From the NCBI GenBank assembly GCA_001657315.1, contig LYSV01000032.1, positions 1 through 64,000 of the forward strand: DNA of 64,000 nt, in the 5' to 3' direction. The notes under the pieces were generated by a model. The model was given only the letters and a program-made list of their open reading frames with translations, had not been told where the DNA came from and ran no database searches. Positions 36,187-46,146 of this stretch are shown here, in pieces (within the stretch, counting starts at the first letter, position 1; each line of letters starts with the position of its first letter). Source of the DNA: Flammeovirgaceae bacterium BBD 1991-12 (GTDB lineage Bacteria > Bacteroidota > Bacteroidia > Cytophagales > Cyclobacteriaceae). Both the position numbers and the translations under genes were made by a program.

Positions 36187-36735
36187 TCAGTTGTGTTTTT
36201 TTATGGCATCGTAAAACGGGTTTTCCATGTCTCTTTTGGCAAACTTCTTGTCATAGCAAAAGTAATGGTCGGAGCCCCTTGAAACCGGATGGATGAAATA
36301 GCTGGTTTCCAGGGTCGTCACCATAGCGAAAAAACCGGAGGAGTTCACGTCCACTCTCACCTCCAGCAGATCATCCGGCAATTCAACTCCACGAAAGGAT
36401 CCAATACCAGGATATTTAGCGGCAAGTGCGGGTGACATGACCGATGAGTTTTCAACCCTGACTGCAAAAAAGCCCTCCTCCATCCCTGGAAGAACGATCA
36501 CCGGATCTGCCGGGTCCTGCAGAGACGCCTTCAGCTTGTCAATGTTCATTCTCAAAAGTCTGTATTGTCCCGGGATTCGTCCTGTATCCAGCTGTTCCCG
36601 AAGGTTTGCAGCGTCATCCTGCCAATATTGGCGGTCACTGATATTCTCCGTTGATCTGCTTACTTTCGACGATGTGCATTGTATGCAAACCACTATACAA
36701 ACGTACAGTAAGGGGTTTATGGGAGATAAGTTCAT
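36187..36735 (-). CDS. Stand-alone propeptide-like lipoprotein, paralogue of the adjacent protease propeptide
   Basis: This 182-aa protein has a lipobox-like VCIQC near residue 20. Residues about 45-165 align by eye with the propeptide of the protease encoded 5 nt downstream. Shared blocks are SSVMSPALAAKYPGIGSFRG against SGVMSRELAAKYPTIKTWSG, then VRVDVNSSGFFAM against LRFDITPHGFHGM, then YFIHP against TYIDP, ending in a Tyr-Lys-Lys segment. No catalytic domain follows, although the frame ends cleanly. Propeptides of metzincins inhibit or fold their enzymes, so an inhibitor or foldase role is a reasonable inference. Order suggests co-transcription with the protease. Confidence 0.75.
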   Translation of the reverse strand: MNLSPINPLLYVCIVVCIQCTSSKVSRSTENISDRQYWQDDAANLREQLDTGRIPGQYRLLRMNIDKLKASLQDPADPVIVLPGMEEGFFAVRVENSSVMSPALAAKYPGIGSFRGVELPDDLLEVRVDVNSSGFFAMVTTLETSYFIHPVSRGSDHYFCYDKKFAKRDMENPFYDAIKKHN

Positions 36736-36985
36736 GACTCAATTTGAAAAGTAGTTCTAAAAAAATCGTTTTCCAAGAGAAAACCTTTATTCATAGCCTG
36801 CTCTCCGTGAATGCCTGTCCCCGGTTACCGCAGGTTTATCCCGCGGTATCTATCTAAAACCAATTTGCACAGACACCACTTCAGATTTTTTACCTGGCAT
36901 TTTTATTGTTTCATAAAAAATATGATCCGTTAACACGCAGGTCTTTGTACATTAGGCCTGATAAGACAAGAAGCGGCTGCGAGAT

Positions 36986-39900
36986 ATGAGCAAAAGTAAG
37001 ACCTTCTGGAAACCACTGACCATTTTAGCCGGCATTGTATTGATACCTGTGCTTCTGTTCGGAGCAGTGGTTGGCATACTTTTCTGGAAGCAGGATACGA
37101 TTGTACAGGAATTTATTTCCACGGTAAATGAGGATTTTACCGGGCGCCTGGAGATCAGGGACAGTCACATCTCCCCTTTTGCCAGCTTTCCCTACATCTC
37201 CATCGATCTGGAAAATATGAAGGTGTATGAGTCCAAATCGGATATGGCTAAACCTTTACTGAGCATACAGGATGTATATCTGGGTTTCGATTTTTGGACG
37301 CTCATCTCCGGAAATGTGGAGATCCGATCACTTAAGCTTACGGATGGTTTTGTGCAACTGGTACAACACACCGATGGTACCTTTAATATACAAAATGCCC
37401 TTTCCAGCCAAAAAGAGATTGAAGATACCGGAGAAGAGTTTCACATGGACCTCAAGCAGGTCCACCTGGTCAATATTGATCTGCTCAAACTAAATGAGGC
37501 CAATAACGTGCTCGTTGAGGCGTTTGTCGAGGATGCTCAGTCACAACTCAGCACCGGACCGGATCAGCTGACCATGTCACTGGACAGCCGGTTCCTCCTC
37601 AACCTTATCATTGATGGAGATACCACCGTGGTCCATCATAAACATATTGATATACATACACAACTGGATTATGCCAAAGATGAAGGCTTACTGAGTATTC
37701 AGCCATCCGAGGTCATTCTGGAAAATGCACTGTTCCTCATGGACGGTAGTATTGATTTTGGAGACAATATGTTTCTCGACCTGAGTTTCACTGGCAACAA
37801 GCCCAACTTCGATCTGTTTCTTGCATTCGCACCCGAGGAACTGACGCCCACCCTGGAACGCTATGACAACGGAGGACAGATCTATTTTGAAGCATCGATA
37901 AAGGGCAGGTCCATCAATGGGCATACGCCGCTCGTGGTGGCGGATTTCGGATGTCGGGAGGCTTTTGTGAATAATACGATCTCAGACAAAAAACTGGATG
38001 AACTCTTCTTTAAGGGGCATTTTACCAATGGAGAACAACGGAATACAACTACCATGGAGTTCTCACTCATGGATTTCTCCGCTAAACCAGAGGCAGGTAT
38101 ATTCCGGGGCGACCTGAACATAAGGAATTTTGACTCACCCGAAATTGATATGCAACTGGCCTCCGAGTTCGATCTCGAGTTTCTCTCTAAGTTCCTGAAT
38201 ATTACCGATCTCCAAAACCTAAAGGGTGCGGTCACCCTGACGATGAATTTCCACGATATCGTTGACCTCAGTAATCCTGAAAAAAGTATCGAGAAGCTCA
38301 ATGAGTCCTACTATACAGAGCTGGAGGTCAAGGACCTGAGCTTTAATAGTCCGGACTATCATCTGCCAGTACACCAGGTGGATATTAAGGCAAGTATGGA
38401 TGGTCATAAGGCACAGATCGATAAGTTTTACGTTCGGGTAGGTGATTCTGATGTAAGTATTCAGGCTAACGTAAGTGACCTGCCGGCCATTCTGCATCAT
38501 ACCTCCATACCTGTAACAGCTGACCTATCCATTCAATCCGGTTTGCTGGACCTTCAGCAGCTCACTAACCCGGATACCAGCAAGGCCGTGAATGAGCAGA
38601 TCAGGGACCTGAGTATGAAATTAAGATTTAATAGCTCCGCACGGGCTTTTACCGAATCGCCTCATCTGCCGGTTGGCGAGTTCTTTATCAAGGATATGTA
38701 TGCCCAACTTTCCAATTATCCACATACACTTCATGACTTTCATGCCGATGTATTTGTGGATGAGCAGGATTTCCGCATTATCGATTTTACCGGCATGATA
38801 GACGAAAGTGATTTTCATTTCGCGGGCAGATTAAAAAACTATGACCTGTGGTTCAACGATGATCCGCTGGGGGATACAAAAGTAGAGTTTAACCTGACCT
38901 CTGCCTTACTTCAGTTAGAGGACGTTTTCTCCTATGCCGGTGAAAACTATGTACCGGAAGATTACCGTCACGAACAATTCAGAGACCTCAAGATACACGG
39001 TCATGCTGACCTTCACTTTAACAAGGGACTGAGATCATCGGATGTGTATATAGACCAACTGGAGGCTCAAATGAAAATACATCCGATGAAATTTGAAAAG
39101 TTCAAAGGCAGAGTGCACTATGAAGATAAGCACCTTATAGTAGAGGACCTTTCCGGTAAGCTTGGGCGAAGTGAATTTACTGCCAATCTGAATTACTACC
39201 TTGGGCAGGACTCTGCCACAAGAAAAAGGGATAACTACTTCTCCCTCAGCGCTCCGCACCTGGATTTTGACCAGATATTCAACTACACCCCACCTCCTGC
39301 CAATCATACCATGACTCCGGCAGACCATGAAGCAGGGTTCAATATATTTGACCTCCCTTTCACGGACATGTCCTTCGGTTTTGACATCGAACATCTCAAT
39401 TATCATCGCTATTTGATAGATGATTTTACGCTGAAGGCACGAATGCAACAGGATCATTACATCTACATTGATACATTATCACTTAGAGCTGCCGGTGGGA
39501 AAATAGCTCTGAATGGATATTTTAATGGATCTGACCCGAAGGAGATCTACTTTAGTCCAAACATGGTAGTGGAAAACGTGGATCTGGGTAAGCTGCTTTT
39601 CAAGTTTGAGAACTTTGGTCAGGACCACCTTGTTTCGGAAAACCTGAAAGGGAAATTAAGCGGCAACCTTAGCGGTAAGGTCCATGTCCATGCAGACCTG
39701 GTACCCATCATCGATGACTCTGAAGTTCACCTGGAGATGGAGGTGGTGAACGGGAGCCTGCAGGATTATGCAGCCTTCGAGGCGCTTTCGGATTACTTCC
39801 GGGACAAAAATCTTCAAATGGTGCTGTTCGACACGTTACGTAACGAACTGGATCTGAAAAAAGGGTTATTATCTGTGCCTACTATGAATATCAACTCAAG

Positions 39901-40159
39901 TCTTGGTTTTTTCGAAGTATCCGGTCAGCAGGATGCGGACCTGAACATGGAATACTACCTTCGCATACCGTGGAAACTCATCACCAGGGCGGGCGCCCAA
40001 AAACTTTTTGGTCCGCGCAATGAAAACGATCCCACAGAGGTCGATGAAATTCAATACCGGGATGAGGATAAACGGGTGCGTTTTGTAAATCTGAAAATAA
40101 CAGGCACCCCAGCCAATTATACCATATCGCTGGGTAGAGACAAAAAAGTATACAACTGA
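36986..40159 (+). CDS. AsmA family envelope protein
   Basis: This 1057-aa protein has one N-terminal membrane helix (about residues 10-33) followed by a long periplasmic beta-rich chain. The N-terminal AsmA region shows NEDFTGRLEIRDSHISPFASFPYISIDLENMKV and a beta-taco-like succession of short strands. The C-terminal region has LKGKLSGNLSGKVHVHADL and a DLKKGLLSVPTMNINSSLGFFEVSGQ segment found in AsmA C-terminal domains. AsmA-like proteins are thought to bridge membranes and move phospholipids to the outer membrane. It is divergent from the propeptide-like gene with a 250-nt gap. Confidence 0.85.
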   Translation: MSKSKTFWKPLTILAGIVLIPVLLFGAVVGILFWKQDTIVQEFISTVNEDFTGRLEIRDSHISPFASFPYISIDLENMKVYESKSDMAKPLLSIQDVYLGFDFWTLISGNVEIRSLKLTDGFVQLVQHTDGTFNIQNALSSQKEIEDTGEEFHMDLKQVHLVNIDLLKLNEANNVLVEAFVEDAQSQLSTGPDQLTMSLDSRFLLNLIIDGDTTVVHHKHIDIHTQLDYAKDEGLLSIQPSEVILENALFLMDGSIDFGDNMFLDLSFTGNKPNFDLFLAFAPEELTPTLERYDNGGQIYFEASIKGRSINGHTPLVVADFGCREAFVNNTISDKKLDELFFKGHFTNGEQRNTTTMEFSLMDFSAKPEAGIFRGDLNIRNFDSPEIDMQLASEFDLEFLSKFLNITDLQNLKGAVTLTMNFHDIVDLSNPEKSIEKLNESYYTELEVKDLSFNSPDYHLPVHQVDIKASMDGHKAQIDKFYVRVGDSDVSIQANVSDLPAILHHTSIPVTADLSIQSGLLDLQQLTNPDTSKAVNEQIRDLSMKLRFNSSARAFTESPHLPVGEFFIKDMYAQLSNYPHTLHDFHADVFVDEQDFRIIDFTGMIDESDFHFAGRLKNYDLWFNDDPLGDTKVEFNLTSALLQLEDVFSYAGENYVPEDYRHEQFRDLKIHGHADLHFNKGLRSSDVYIDQLEAQMKIHPMKFEKFKGRVHYEDKHLIVEDLSGKLGRSEFTANLNYYLGQDSATRKRDNYFSLSAPHLDFDQIFNYTPPPANHTMTPADHEAGFNIFDLPFTDMSFGFDIEHLNYHRYLIDDFTLKARMQQDHYIYIDTLSLRAAGGKIALNGYFNGSDPKEIYFSPNMVVENVDLGKLLFKFENFGQDHLVSENLKGKLSGNLSGKVHVHADLVPIIDDSEVHLEMEVVNGSLQDYAAFEALSDYFRDKNLQMVLFDTLRNELDLKKGLLSVPTMNINSSLGFFEVSGQQDADLNMEYYLRIPWKLITRAGAQKLFGPRNENDPTEVDEIQYRDEDKRVRFVNLKITGTPANYTISLGRDKKVYN

Positions 40160-40342
40160 CCAGACGTTCGTTCGGCCTCATTGTTGGGTTGACCAACTGA
40201 AATGCCTTTTCCCTAATCACGGGAACAAAAACGGGATAAAGCCTTGATTTTCATGAAGAAAATCATTCTCCTCATTGTCCAACGTCATAGGGCAGGCATT
40301 GGTAAATTTCCAAATTGCCATATCCAAACAGCTTAATTGATC

Positions 40343-41485
40343 ATGAGGCGGAATACTACTATTTTTCGTCTGAATACTTCCCATCTTCGCTCGCTTTTTC
40401 AGCAGTTGGCAGCCGAAGATTACAAAAACCTTGGACCTGTAGCCAGAGACGGAGCCGTTATGCTGGAAACACTCTCTTCGTTCGATGATATGCCCACGGG
40501 CTGTACCGAAAAACATGATAAGGGCCAATACAGACTCCGACAAGGAGATGATGGAAGTTTATTTCAGTACACCCTCGGCCCCCAGTCCTTTAAAAAATTC
40601 CTGCATCCGCCCAGAAGGAAGCTTTGGGAAGCAAGAGGCACCAGGCAGTCCTTTGAAATTACCCTTCAGGAAGACATCCCTCCTAAAATGGCTTTTTGGG
40701 GTGTCAGAGGCTGTGATCTGGAAGCCATCAAAATACAGGATCGCATTTTCCTTCAAGGAACGGTAGTAAATGACTGGTACAGGCAAGCGAGGGAACAACT
40801 TTTCATTATTGCTACCGGCTGCACCCGCCCCGCGGGGAATTGCTTTTGTACTTCCATGAAAACCGGGCCTATGCCGGGGGATGATTTTGACCTTTCGCTG
40901 GTAGAAGTAAAAGATGCAGACGGCTGGTTCTATCTGACTGAATGCAGATCAACCAAAGCTCTGGAACTGGCACAGAAGCTGGATTTCCCGCCCGCAGGAA
41001 CGGATGAAGTAACCGAAGCCGCTATGGCCATTCAGGAGGCAGATGATAAAATGACGGTCAGGCTGGATCCCACCGAGGCAGCCCTGACCCTGAAGAATAA
41101 CCTCGAACACAGACACTGGGACAATGTAGCGGAAAGATGTCTGAGCTGTGCCAATTGCACAATGGTCTGCCCCACTTGCTTTTGCACTACTACAGAAGAC
41201 ATCACCGATATCACCGGCAACCACACGGAAAGGTGGCTTACGTGGGACAGTTGCTTCAACGGCGACTACTCCTTCATCCATGGAGGAAAGATCCGGCAAA
41301 CCACCAGATCAAGATACCGGCAGTGGATGACACACAAGCTTTCCACATGGCATGATCAGTTTGGCACCTCCGGCTGTGTAGGGTGCGGGCGGTGCATTAC
41401 CTGGTGCCCGGTAGGGATTGATATCACAGAAGAATTGCTCGCCATACAGGAAAACCAGAAACGGAAAGAACAGGAGTTCGCTTAA
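40343..41485 (+). CDS. hydB: Sulfhydrogenase beta subunit (HydB-like 4Fe-4S protein)
   Basis: This 380-aa protein is the iron-sulfur beta subunit of a group 3b-type [NiFe] hydrogenase. Cysteine motifs are [16 protein letters not shown] and [17 protein letters not shown], ligating two [4Fe-4S] clusters, plus an additional [11 protein letters not shown] / [15 protein letters not shown] region near residues 120-180. It passes electrons between the HydDA core and the flavoprotein HydG. The ATG at 40343 is preferred over an in-frame TTG at 40337. First gene of the hydrogenase operon, 183 nt after the AsmA gene, with 11 nt to the next gene. Confidence 0.92.
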   Translation: MRRNTTIFRLNTSHLRSLFQQLAAEDYKNLGPVARDGAVMLETLSSFDDMPTGCTEKHDKGQYRLRQGDDGSLFQYTLGPQSFKKFLHPPRRKLWEARGTRQSFEITLQEDIPPKMAFWGVRGCDLEAIKIQDRIFLQGTVVNDWYRQAREQLFIIATGCTRPAGNCFCTSMKTGPMPGDDFDLSLVEVKDADGWFYLTECRSTKALELAQKLDFPPAGTDEVTEAAMAIQEADDKMTVRLDPTEAALTLKNNLEHRHWDNVAERCLSCANCTMVCPTCFCTTTEDITDITGNHTERWLTWDSCFNGDYSFIHGGKIRQTTRSRYRQWMTHKLSTWHDQFGTSGCVGCGRCITWCPVGIDITEELLAIQENQKRKEQEFA

Positions 41486-41496
41486 AGACCACCAAA

Positions 41497-41958
41497 ATGA
41501 AAGCCATAAAAGACATATTGAAAGAACTATCTTTTTTCAAAGATATGTCCGGGGAAATGCTCGAATACATTGCCGGGTGCGGACAAAACATGCACTTCGC
41601 ACCCAATGAATTCATGGGTAGGGAGAATGAAGCCGCGGACTTTCTGTATGTCATCAAAAAGGGTAATGTCGCTATCCAGGTGATCCATCCGATCAAGGGG
41701 CCACTAACCATACGGACACTGGGGAGTGGCGAGCTGGCAGGGTTCAGTTGGATCATCCCCCCCTACCGCCTGCAGTTTGATATCAAGGCACTGGAGCATA
41801 CTTCGGTAGTTGCGCTTGATGGAACCTGCATACGCAAAAAATGTGAAGAAGACCATCACCTGGGCTATTTGCTGATGAAACAATCAGCCGCTATTATGAA
41901 CAAAAGATTGATTGACACCAGAATTCAACTACTGGATGTATACAGCCAAAGAGTCTGA
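41497..41958 (+). CDS. Cyclic-nucleotide-binding-domain protein of the hydrogenase operon
   Basis: This 153-aa protein is a single cNMP-binding beta-roll: LKELSFFKDMSGEMLEYIA, MGRENEAADFLYVIKKGNV, TLGSGELAGFSWIIPPYRLQ, ALEHTSVVALDG, then a helical tail. The usual phosphate-binding RxA motif of CRP is not evident, so it may not bind cAMP. It lacks a DNA-binding domain, so a role as an allosteric or assembly factor for the hydrogenase is more likely than transcription control (inference). It sits between hydB and hydG, overlapping hydG by 23 nt. Confidence 0.8.
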   Translation: MKAIKDILKELSFFKDMSGEMLEYIAGCGQNMHFAPNEFMGRENEAADFLYVIKKGNVAIQVIHPIKGPLTIRTLGSGELAGFSWIIPPYRLQFDIKALEHTSVVALDGTCIRKKCEEDHHLGYLLMKQSAAIMNKRLIDTRIQLLDVYSQRV

Positions 41959-42808
41959 GATCAAAGAGCCTATATCCTTCACGGGTAATACGTGGGTACC
42001 TGTCCCTTACCGGATCACCGGCAAGAAGACAGAAAGCAAGCATCTGCTCACCCTGACGATGGAACCTGCCGGCGAAGAGTCCATAGCTCCTATCGCAGCC
42101 GGTCAGTTCAACATGCTGTATGTTTTTGGTGTTGGTGAGATCCCCATTTCCGTTAGCAGTCTGGATACACCACATCCCACCCTGATACATACTATCCAGC
42201 AGGTGGGACCGGCTTCAAAAGCGATCAACAGCCTGGACGTGGGCGATACTATTGGCATTCGGGGTCCTTTTGGCACAGTATGGCCGGTAGGTGCTGCTGA
42301 CTCAAAGGACGTGATCATCATGGCCGGAGGTGTAGGACTATGCCCTTTACGACCTTTGATAGAAAATGTGCTAAGCGAACGTGACCGGTTTGGAGAAGTG
42401 AATATTCTTTACGGTTCACGGGAGCCGGACCGTATTATTTTCCACCAGGACATAATCGCGTGGCAGTCCGACCCCTCCATCAATTTTCACATCACCGTGG
42501 ATCATGCCTTTTCTCACTGGCGTGGTAACGTAGGTGTCGTTACACAATTGATCGACAAGGCCAGTTTTGCCCCTGACAATACCGTTGCCTTCATCTGCGG
42601 CCCGGAGGTGATGATGCGCTATGGAGCCTACGCCTGTATGGACTCCCATGTAGATGAAAGAAACATCTATCTGTCTATGGAGCGCAACATGAAATGCGCT
42701 ATTGGCTTTTGCGGGCATTGCCAGTTCGGGCCACATTTTGTGTGTAAGGAAGGGGCCGTTTTTCCCTATTCCGTTGTGAGATCCCACCTGAATATTGCTG
42801 AGCTATGA
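41936..42808 (+). CDS. hydG: Sulfhydrogenase gamma subunit (HydG-like FAD/NAD(P) oxidoreductase)
   Basis: This 290-aa protein is a ferredoxin reductase-like diaphorase. The FAD domain includes [21 protein letters not shown]. The NAD(P) domain has [19 protein letters not shown] and a [10 protein letters not shown] helix. Close to the C-terminus, [17 protein letters not shown] supplies four Cys for a [2Fe-2S] cluster, as in group 3b gamma subunits and PyrK-like proteins. It exchanges hydride with NAD(P)H. The ATG at 41936 is preferred; a TTG lies at 41912. Its stop overlaps the hydD start by 4 nt. Confidence 0.92.
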   Translation: MYTAKESEIKEPISFTGNTWVPVPYRITGKKTESKHLLTLTMEPAGEESIAPIAAGQFNMLYVFGVGEIPISVSSLDTPHPTLIHTIQQVGPASKAINSLDVGDTIGIRGPFGTVWPVGAADSKDVIIMAGGVGLCPLRPLIENVLSERDRFGEVNILYGSREPDRIIFHQDIIAWQSDPSINFHITVDHAFSHWRGNVGVVTQLIDKASFAPDNTVAFICGPEVMMRYGAYACMDSHVDERNIYLSMERNMKCAIGFCGHCQFGPHFVCKEGAVFPYSVVRSHLNIAEL

Positions 42809-43584
42809 GCACAGAAAAGAAAAAACTGGCGGTCTGGAAATTTGCGTCCTGCGACGGATGCCAGCTGAGCCTGCTGGATTGTGAGGATGAACTGCTTTTG
42901 CTCACCGATAACATCACGATCGCTTATTTTCCGGAAGCTACCAAAACCGTCATAGAAGGGCCCTATGACATTTCACTGGTAGAAGGATCCGTGACTACTC
43001 CACATGACGCCCTGCAGGTGCTGGACATTCGGAAAAACTCGAGGTTCATGATCAGCATTGGTGCCTGCGCCACTGCCGGAGGCATACAGGCGTTGAGAAA
43101 CTATATAAAGGTATCGCAGTACGTGCAGAAGGTCTATGCCCGGCCCGAATACATCAGCACACTGGAAACCTCTACTCCCATCAGTGATCATGTGAAGGTG
43201 GATTATGAGCTACGCGGCTGTCCGATCAACAAATATCAGCTGCTTGAGGTGCTGGCTTCATTTCTTCATGGTAAAAAGCCTAACATCCCGGATCACAGTG
43301 TGTGCATGGAGTGTAAGCTTGGAGGAAACCCTTGTGTTTCCGTTGCCCGTGGCATTCCATGCCTGGGGCCTGTTACACAGGCAGGTTGTGGTGCACTGTG
43401 TCCCCATTACTACCGTGGATGTTTCGGCTGCTATGGCCCCAAGGAAAATCCAAACACAAGAGCACTGGCCCGGTACATAAAGGAACATGGATGGGATGAC
43501 GGGGATATCCTGAGGATGTTCCGAAATTTCAATTCCGCTGCCCCGGCCTTTTCACAGGAAAGTAAGAACTATGAAACCAGCTAA
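42805..43584 (+). CDS. hydD: [NiFe] hydrogenase small subunit, group 3b (HydD-like)
   Basis: This 259-aa protein has the proximal-cluster motif [16 protein letters not shown], then [15 protein letters not shown] and [17 protein letters not shown] second Cys-rich region contains [26 protein letters not shown] and [13 protein letters not shown] for the medial and distal [4Fe-4S] clusters. There is no Tat signal, consistent with a cytoplasmic bidirectional enzyme. Overlaps of 4 nt with hydG and 14 nt with hydA indicate translational coupling. Confidence 0.94.
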   Translation: MSTEKKKLAVWKFASCDGCQLSLLDCEDELLLLTDNITIAYFPEATKTVIEGPYDISLVEGSVTTPHDALQVLDIRKNSRFMISIGACATAGGIQALRNYIKVSQYVQKVYARPEYISTLETSTPISDHVKVDYELRGCPINKYQLLEVLASFLHGKKPNIPDHSVCMECKLGGNPCVSVARGIPCLGPVTQAGCGALCPHYYRGCFGCYGPKENPNTRALARYIKEHGWDDGDILRMFRNFNSAAPAFSQESKNYETS

Positions 43585-44872
43585 AAACACCAGAGTAGTA
43601 AAGCTCGACTACATTGCCCGTGTAGAGGGTGAGGGATCGTTCTATGTAAAAGTAAAGGATCACAAGGTGCAGGAATCAAAACTGAAAATATTTGAGCCTC
43701 CTCGCTTTTTTGAAGGATTTCTGACAGGACGCTCTTTCCTTGAGACCCCGGATATCACTGCGCGTATCTGTGGCATCTGTCCCGTGGCCTATCAGATGAG
43801 CTCCGTACACGCTATGGAAAAGATCTGTGAGTTCAGTGTGCACCCAACGGTTCGGGCTTTAAGGAGGTTGTTGTATTGCGGTGAATGGATAGAAAGTCAT
43901 GCCCTGCACACCTTCATGCTGCATATACCGGATTTCCTCGGCTATCCGGATGCCATCACCATGGCCATGGATCATAGGGACTGGGTGGAAAAGGCATTAA
44001 AACTAAAAAAGACAGGGAATGATATTGTCAATATCCTTGGAGGACGCGAGATCCATCCCATCAATGTAAAGGTAGGCGGCTTTTATCGCTATCCACAGCC
44101 GACTGACCTTACTGATATCAGAAAGCGGCTGGAAGAGGCACAGGAAATCGCTCATGAAGCTGCCATTTGGATGGCAGGATTGTCCTTTCCGGAGTTCACC
44201 TCAGATTATGAATTTTTAGCCCTTCATCACCCGGACGAGTATCCAATGAATGAAGGCCGCATCATCTCCAGCAACGGCCTGGATATGGCTGTAGAAGAGT
44301 ATGAAGATCACTTTACTGAGGAGCATATGGACTACAGCACTACCCTGCATACCACACTGAATGGCGACAAAACCGTTTTCACCGGCCCGCTGGCCAGGTT
44401 CAATCTTAATTTTGATCTGCTATCCAAAGCCACCCAAAGGCTGGCACGAAAGATCAACCTGATGCCGGGATGCAACAATCCTTTCAAAAGCCTGCTGGTG
44501 CGCATGGTAGAAACTTTCTATGCCTGCGAACATGCTGTTTACCTGATCGATCAATATAAATTCCAAGAGGGTATTGAGGATCATGTCGAGCCCTGCGCCG
44601 GTACAGGCCAGGCTGTTACCGAGGCACCACGAGGTATTTTGTTCCATCGCTACACGATTGACGACAATGGACTGATCCAAAATGCCCGAATAGTGGCTCC
44701 CACCAGTCATAACCAACGGGTAATGGAGCAGGACCTGAGGCTGGTGGTAGAAAAGTTTCAGCACCTTGGTGATCAGTTGCTGACGGAACAGTGTGAGCAG
44801 GCCGTTAGAAACTATGATCCATGCATTTCCTGTTCCACCCACTTTTTAAAGGTGAACATTGAACGGGAGTAA
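43571..44872 (+). CDS. hydA: [NiFe] hydrogenase large subunit, group 3b (HydA-like)
   Basis: This 433-aa catalytic subunit carries the L1 motif [18 protein letters not shown] and the L2 motif [11 protein letters not shown], giving the four Cys ligands of the Ni-Fe site. The chain continues nine to ten residues past the L2 His, a tail that a maturation endopeptidase would remove. [15 protein letters not shown] at the N-terminus is typical of the cytoplasmic group 3. The enzyme can oxidise H2 or evolve it with NAD(P)H, and related archaeal enzymes reduce sulfur. The maturation protease gene follows immediately. Confidence 0.95.
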   Translation: MKPAKNTRVVKLDYIARVEGEGSFYVKVKDHKVQESKLKIFEPPRFFEGFLTGRSFLETPDITARICGICPVAYQMSSVHAMEKICEFSVHPTVRALRRLLYCGEWIESHALHTFMLHIPDFLGYPDAITMAMDHRDWVEKALKLKKTGNDIVNILGGREIHPINVKVGGFYRYPQPTDLTDIRKRLEEAQEIAHEAAIWMAGLSFPEFTSDYEFLALHHPDEYPMNEGRIISSNGLDMAVEEYEDHFTEEHMDYSTTLHTTLNGDKTVFTGPLARFNLNFDLLSKATQRLARKINLMPGCNNPFKSLLVRMVETFYACEHAVYLIDQYKFQEGIEDHVEPCAGTGQAVTEAPRGILFHRYTIDDNGLIQNARIVAPTSHNQRVMEQDLRLVVEKFQHLGDQLLTEQCEQAVRNYDPCISCSTHFLKVNIERE

Positions 44873-45341
44873 CAGGAATTGGCTGATCGTTGGTGTCGGT
44901 AATGAATTCCGGGGAGACGACGCCATTGGCATTGATATGGTCCAACGCCTTCAGCAACATCGTCTATCCGCAGCTACCTACCTGATCGTACAGCGCGATG
45001 CCAGTTCGTTGATCGACCAATGGGAGGGCAAAAATATCATTGTTATTGATGCTGTTTGTTCAAAAAACACGAAAACCGGCAGGATACATCTGATCGATTC
45101 CTTTGAGAAGCTCACCTCTTATCGTGAAAAATTGTACTCCACGCACGGTATAGGGGTTGTTCAGGCATTTGAATTGGGTAAACAGCTTGGCAGAATACCT
45201 GCATCTTTTCTTGTCATAGGTGTGGAGGGAGAAAACTGGGGAACAGGAGAACAAATGTCTGAAAATGTAAGAAATGCTATTCCCGAGGTAGAGCAGATGG
45301 TTTGGGGATATATTGATGGGAAGATAACTCACTTCACTTAA
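44859..45341 (+). CDS. Hydrogenase maturation protease
   Basis: This protein of about 160 aa is a HyaD/HycI-family endopeptidase with [20 protein letters not shown] at the N-terminus (Asp as Ni-sensing residue), IIVIDAVCS in the middle and [14 protein letters not shown] with the conserved His. It should clip the HydA C-terminal tail after nickel insertion. No ATG is available; the TTG at 44859 overlaps hydA by 14 nt and is the best start seen. It is the last gene of the operon. Confidence 0.88.
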   Translation: MNGSNRNWLIVGVGNEFRGDDAIGIDMVQRLQQHRLSAATYLIVQRDASSLIDQWEGKNIIVIDAVCSKNTKTGRIHLIDSFEKLTSYREKLYSTHGIGVVQAFELGKQLGRIPASFLVIGVEGENWGTGEQMSENVRNAIPEVEQMVWGYIDGKITHFT

Positions 45342-45434
45342 GTATTCGTAAGCCGCTGCAATCTGTCTTAAATTGTCTTGAAACCGATGTTTCTGATTAT
45401 TTGATTGTGATTTTTTAACCAAAATTCCTATTAT

Positions 45435-45453
45435 TACACATAATAAGTGTGCA
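45435..45453. promoter_or_regulatory. Inverted repeat at the VapBC-like start, candidate operator
   Basis: TACACA at 45435-45440 and TGTGCA at 45448-45453 form a near-palindrome with a 7-nt spacer, 3 nt before the antitoxin ATG. Antitoxins of this type usually bind a palindrome over their own promoter, so autoregulation is likely. Confidence 0.35.
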
Positions 45454-45456
45454 CAT

Positions 45457-45687
45457 ATGAGAAATATAACATTATCCATACCTGATGAGCTTTTGCGTAA
45501 AAGCAGGGAATATGCCCAAAAACAGGGGAAATCACTGAATGATATGGTTCGGGAGTTATTGAAAAAAACCATTGATACGTCAAGCCAGAAAGGATATCTG
45601 GAAGTGATAGAAAATGCCCGTAAAGATAAGGATCTGGGTATTGATACACTTGACCGATGGAACCGCGATGAATTATATAACAGGTAA
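45457..45687 (+). CDS. Ribbon-helix-helix antitoxin (VapB-like)
   Basis: This 76-aa protein begins with a ribbon-helix-helix fold (NITLSIPDELLRKSREYAQK then SLNDMVRELLKK) and ends with an acidic, Trp/Asn-containing tail likely to wrap the toxin. Its last 20 nt overlap the PIN-domain gene, the usual arrangement for a type II toxin-antitoxin pair. Confidence 0.8.
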   Translation: MRNITLSIPDELLRKSREYAQKQGKSLNDMVRELLKKTIDTSSQKGYLEVIENARKDKDLGIDTLDRWNRDELYNR

Positions 45688-46093
45688 AGTATTCATTGAT
45701 ACTAATATCCTGGTGTATCTTTTAAGCGATACCGAACCAGACAAAAGGAAAAATATTCAATCACTTCTGGGACAAATAGAGGGTGAAAATCCTATTGTCT
45801 GGTCTACTCAGATCATACAGGAGTTCTACCAGGTTATGACATCTAAGTATGGAAAGGAACCCCAAAAGATCAAAGCCATCATAAAGCAATTTACAACCTT
45901 TGAGACCGTCATAAATGGTATCGACACTATTAACAATGCCATTGACATTCAGGTGCTGAATAACCTATCGTTTTGGGACTCTTTGGTAATCAGCGCTGCG
46001 GTTCAGTCAAGTTGCTCAACACTACTTACCGAAGATCTGAATCATGGGCAAAATATCGGAGGTGTCATGATCCACAATCCATTTGCTGAATAG
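45668..46093 (+). CDS. PIN-domain ribonuclease toxin (VapC-like)
   Basis: This protein of about 141 aa starts at the ATG at 45668, giving MNYITGKVFIDTNILVYLL. The PIN acidic centre is visible as Asp in VFIDTN, Glu in IIQEFYQVM, Asp in LSFWDSLVISAA and Asp in TEDLNHG, which bind Mg2+ or Mn2+. VapC toxins cleave tRNA or rRNA when not held by VapB. A longer in-frame reading from 45614 would overlap the antitoxin by 74 nt and is less likely. Confidence 0.85.
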   Translation: MNYITGKVFIDTNILVYLLSDTEPDKRKNIQSLLGQIEGENPIVWSTQIIQEFYQVMTSKYGKEPQKIKAIIKQFTTFETVINGIDTINNAIDIQVLNNLSFWDSLVISAAVQSSCSTLLTEDLNHGQNIGGVMIHNPFAE

Positions 46094-46146
46094 GGGTTGT
46101 CCTTCCGGCCTTATAACAATCCTCCACATTTCCCGGTTAAGTTTAC

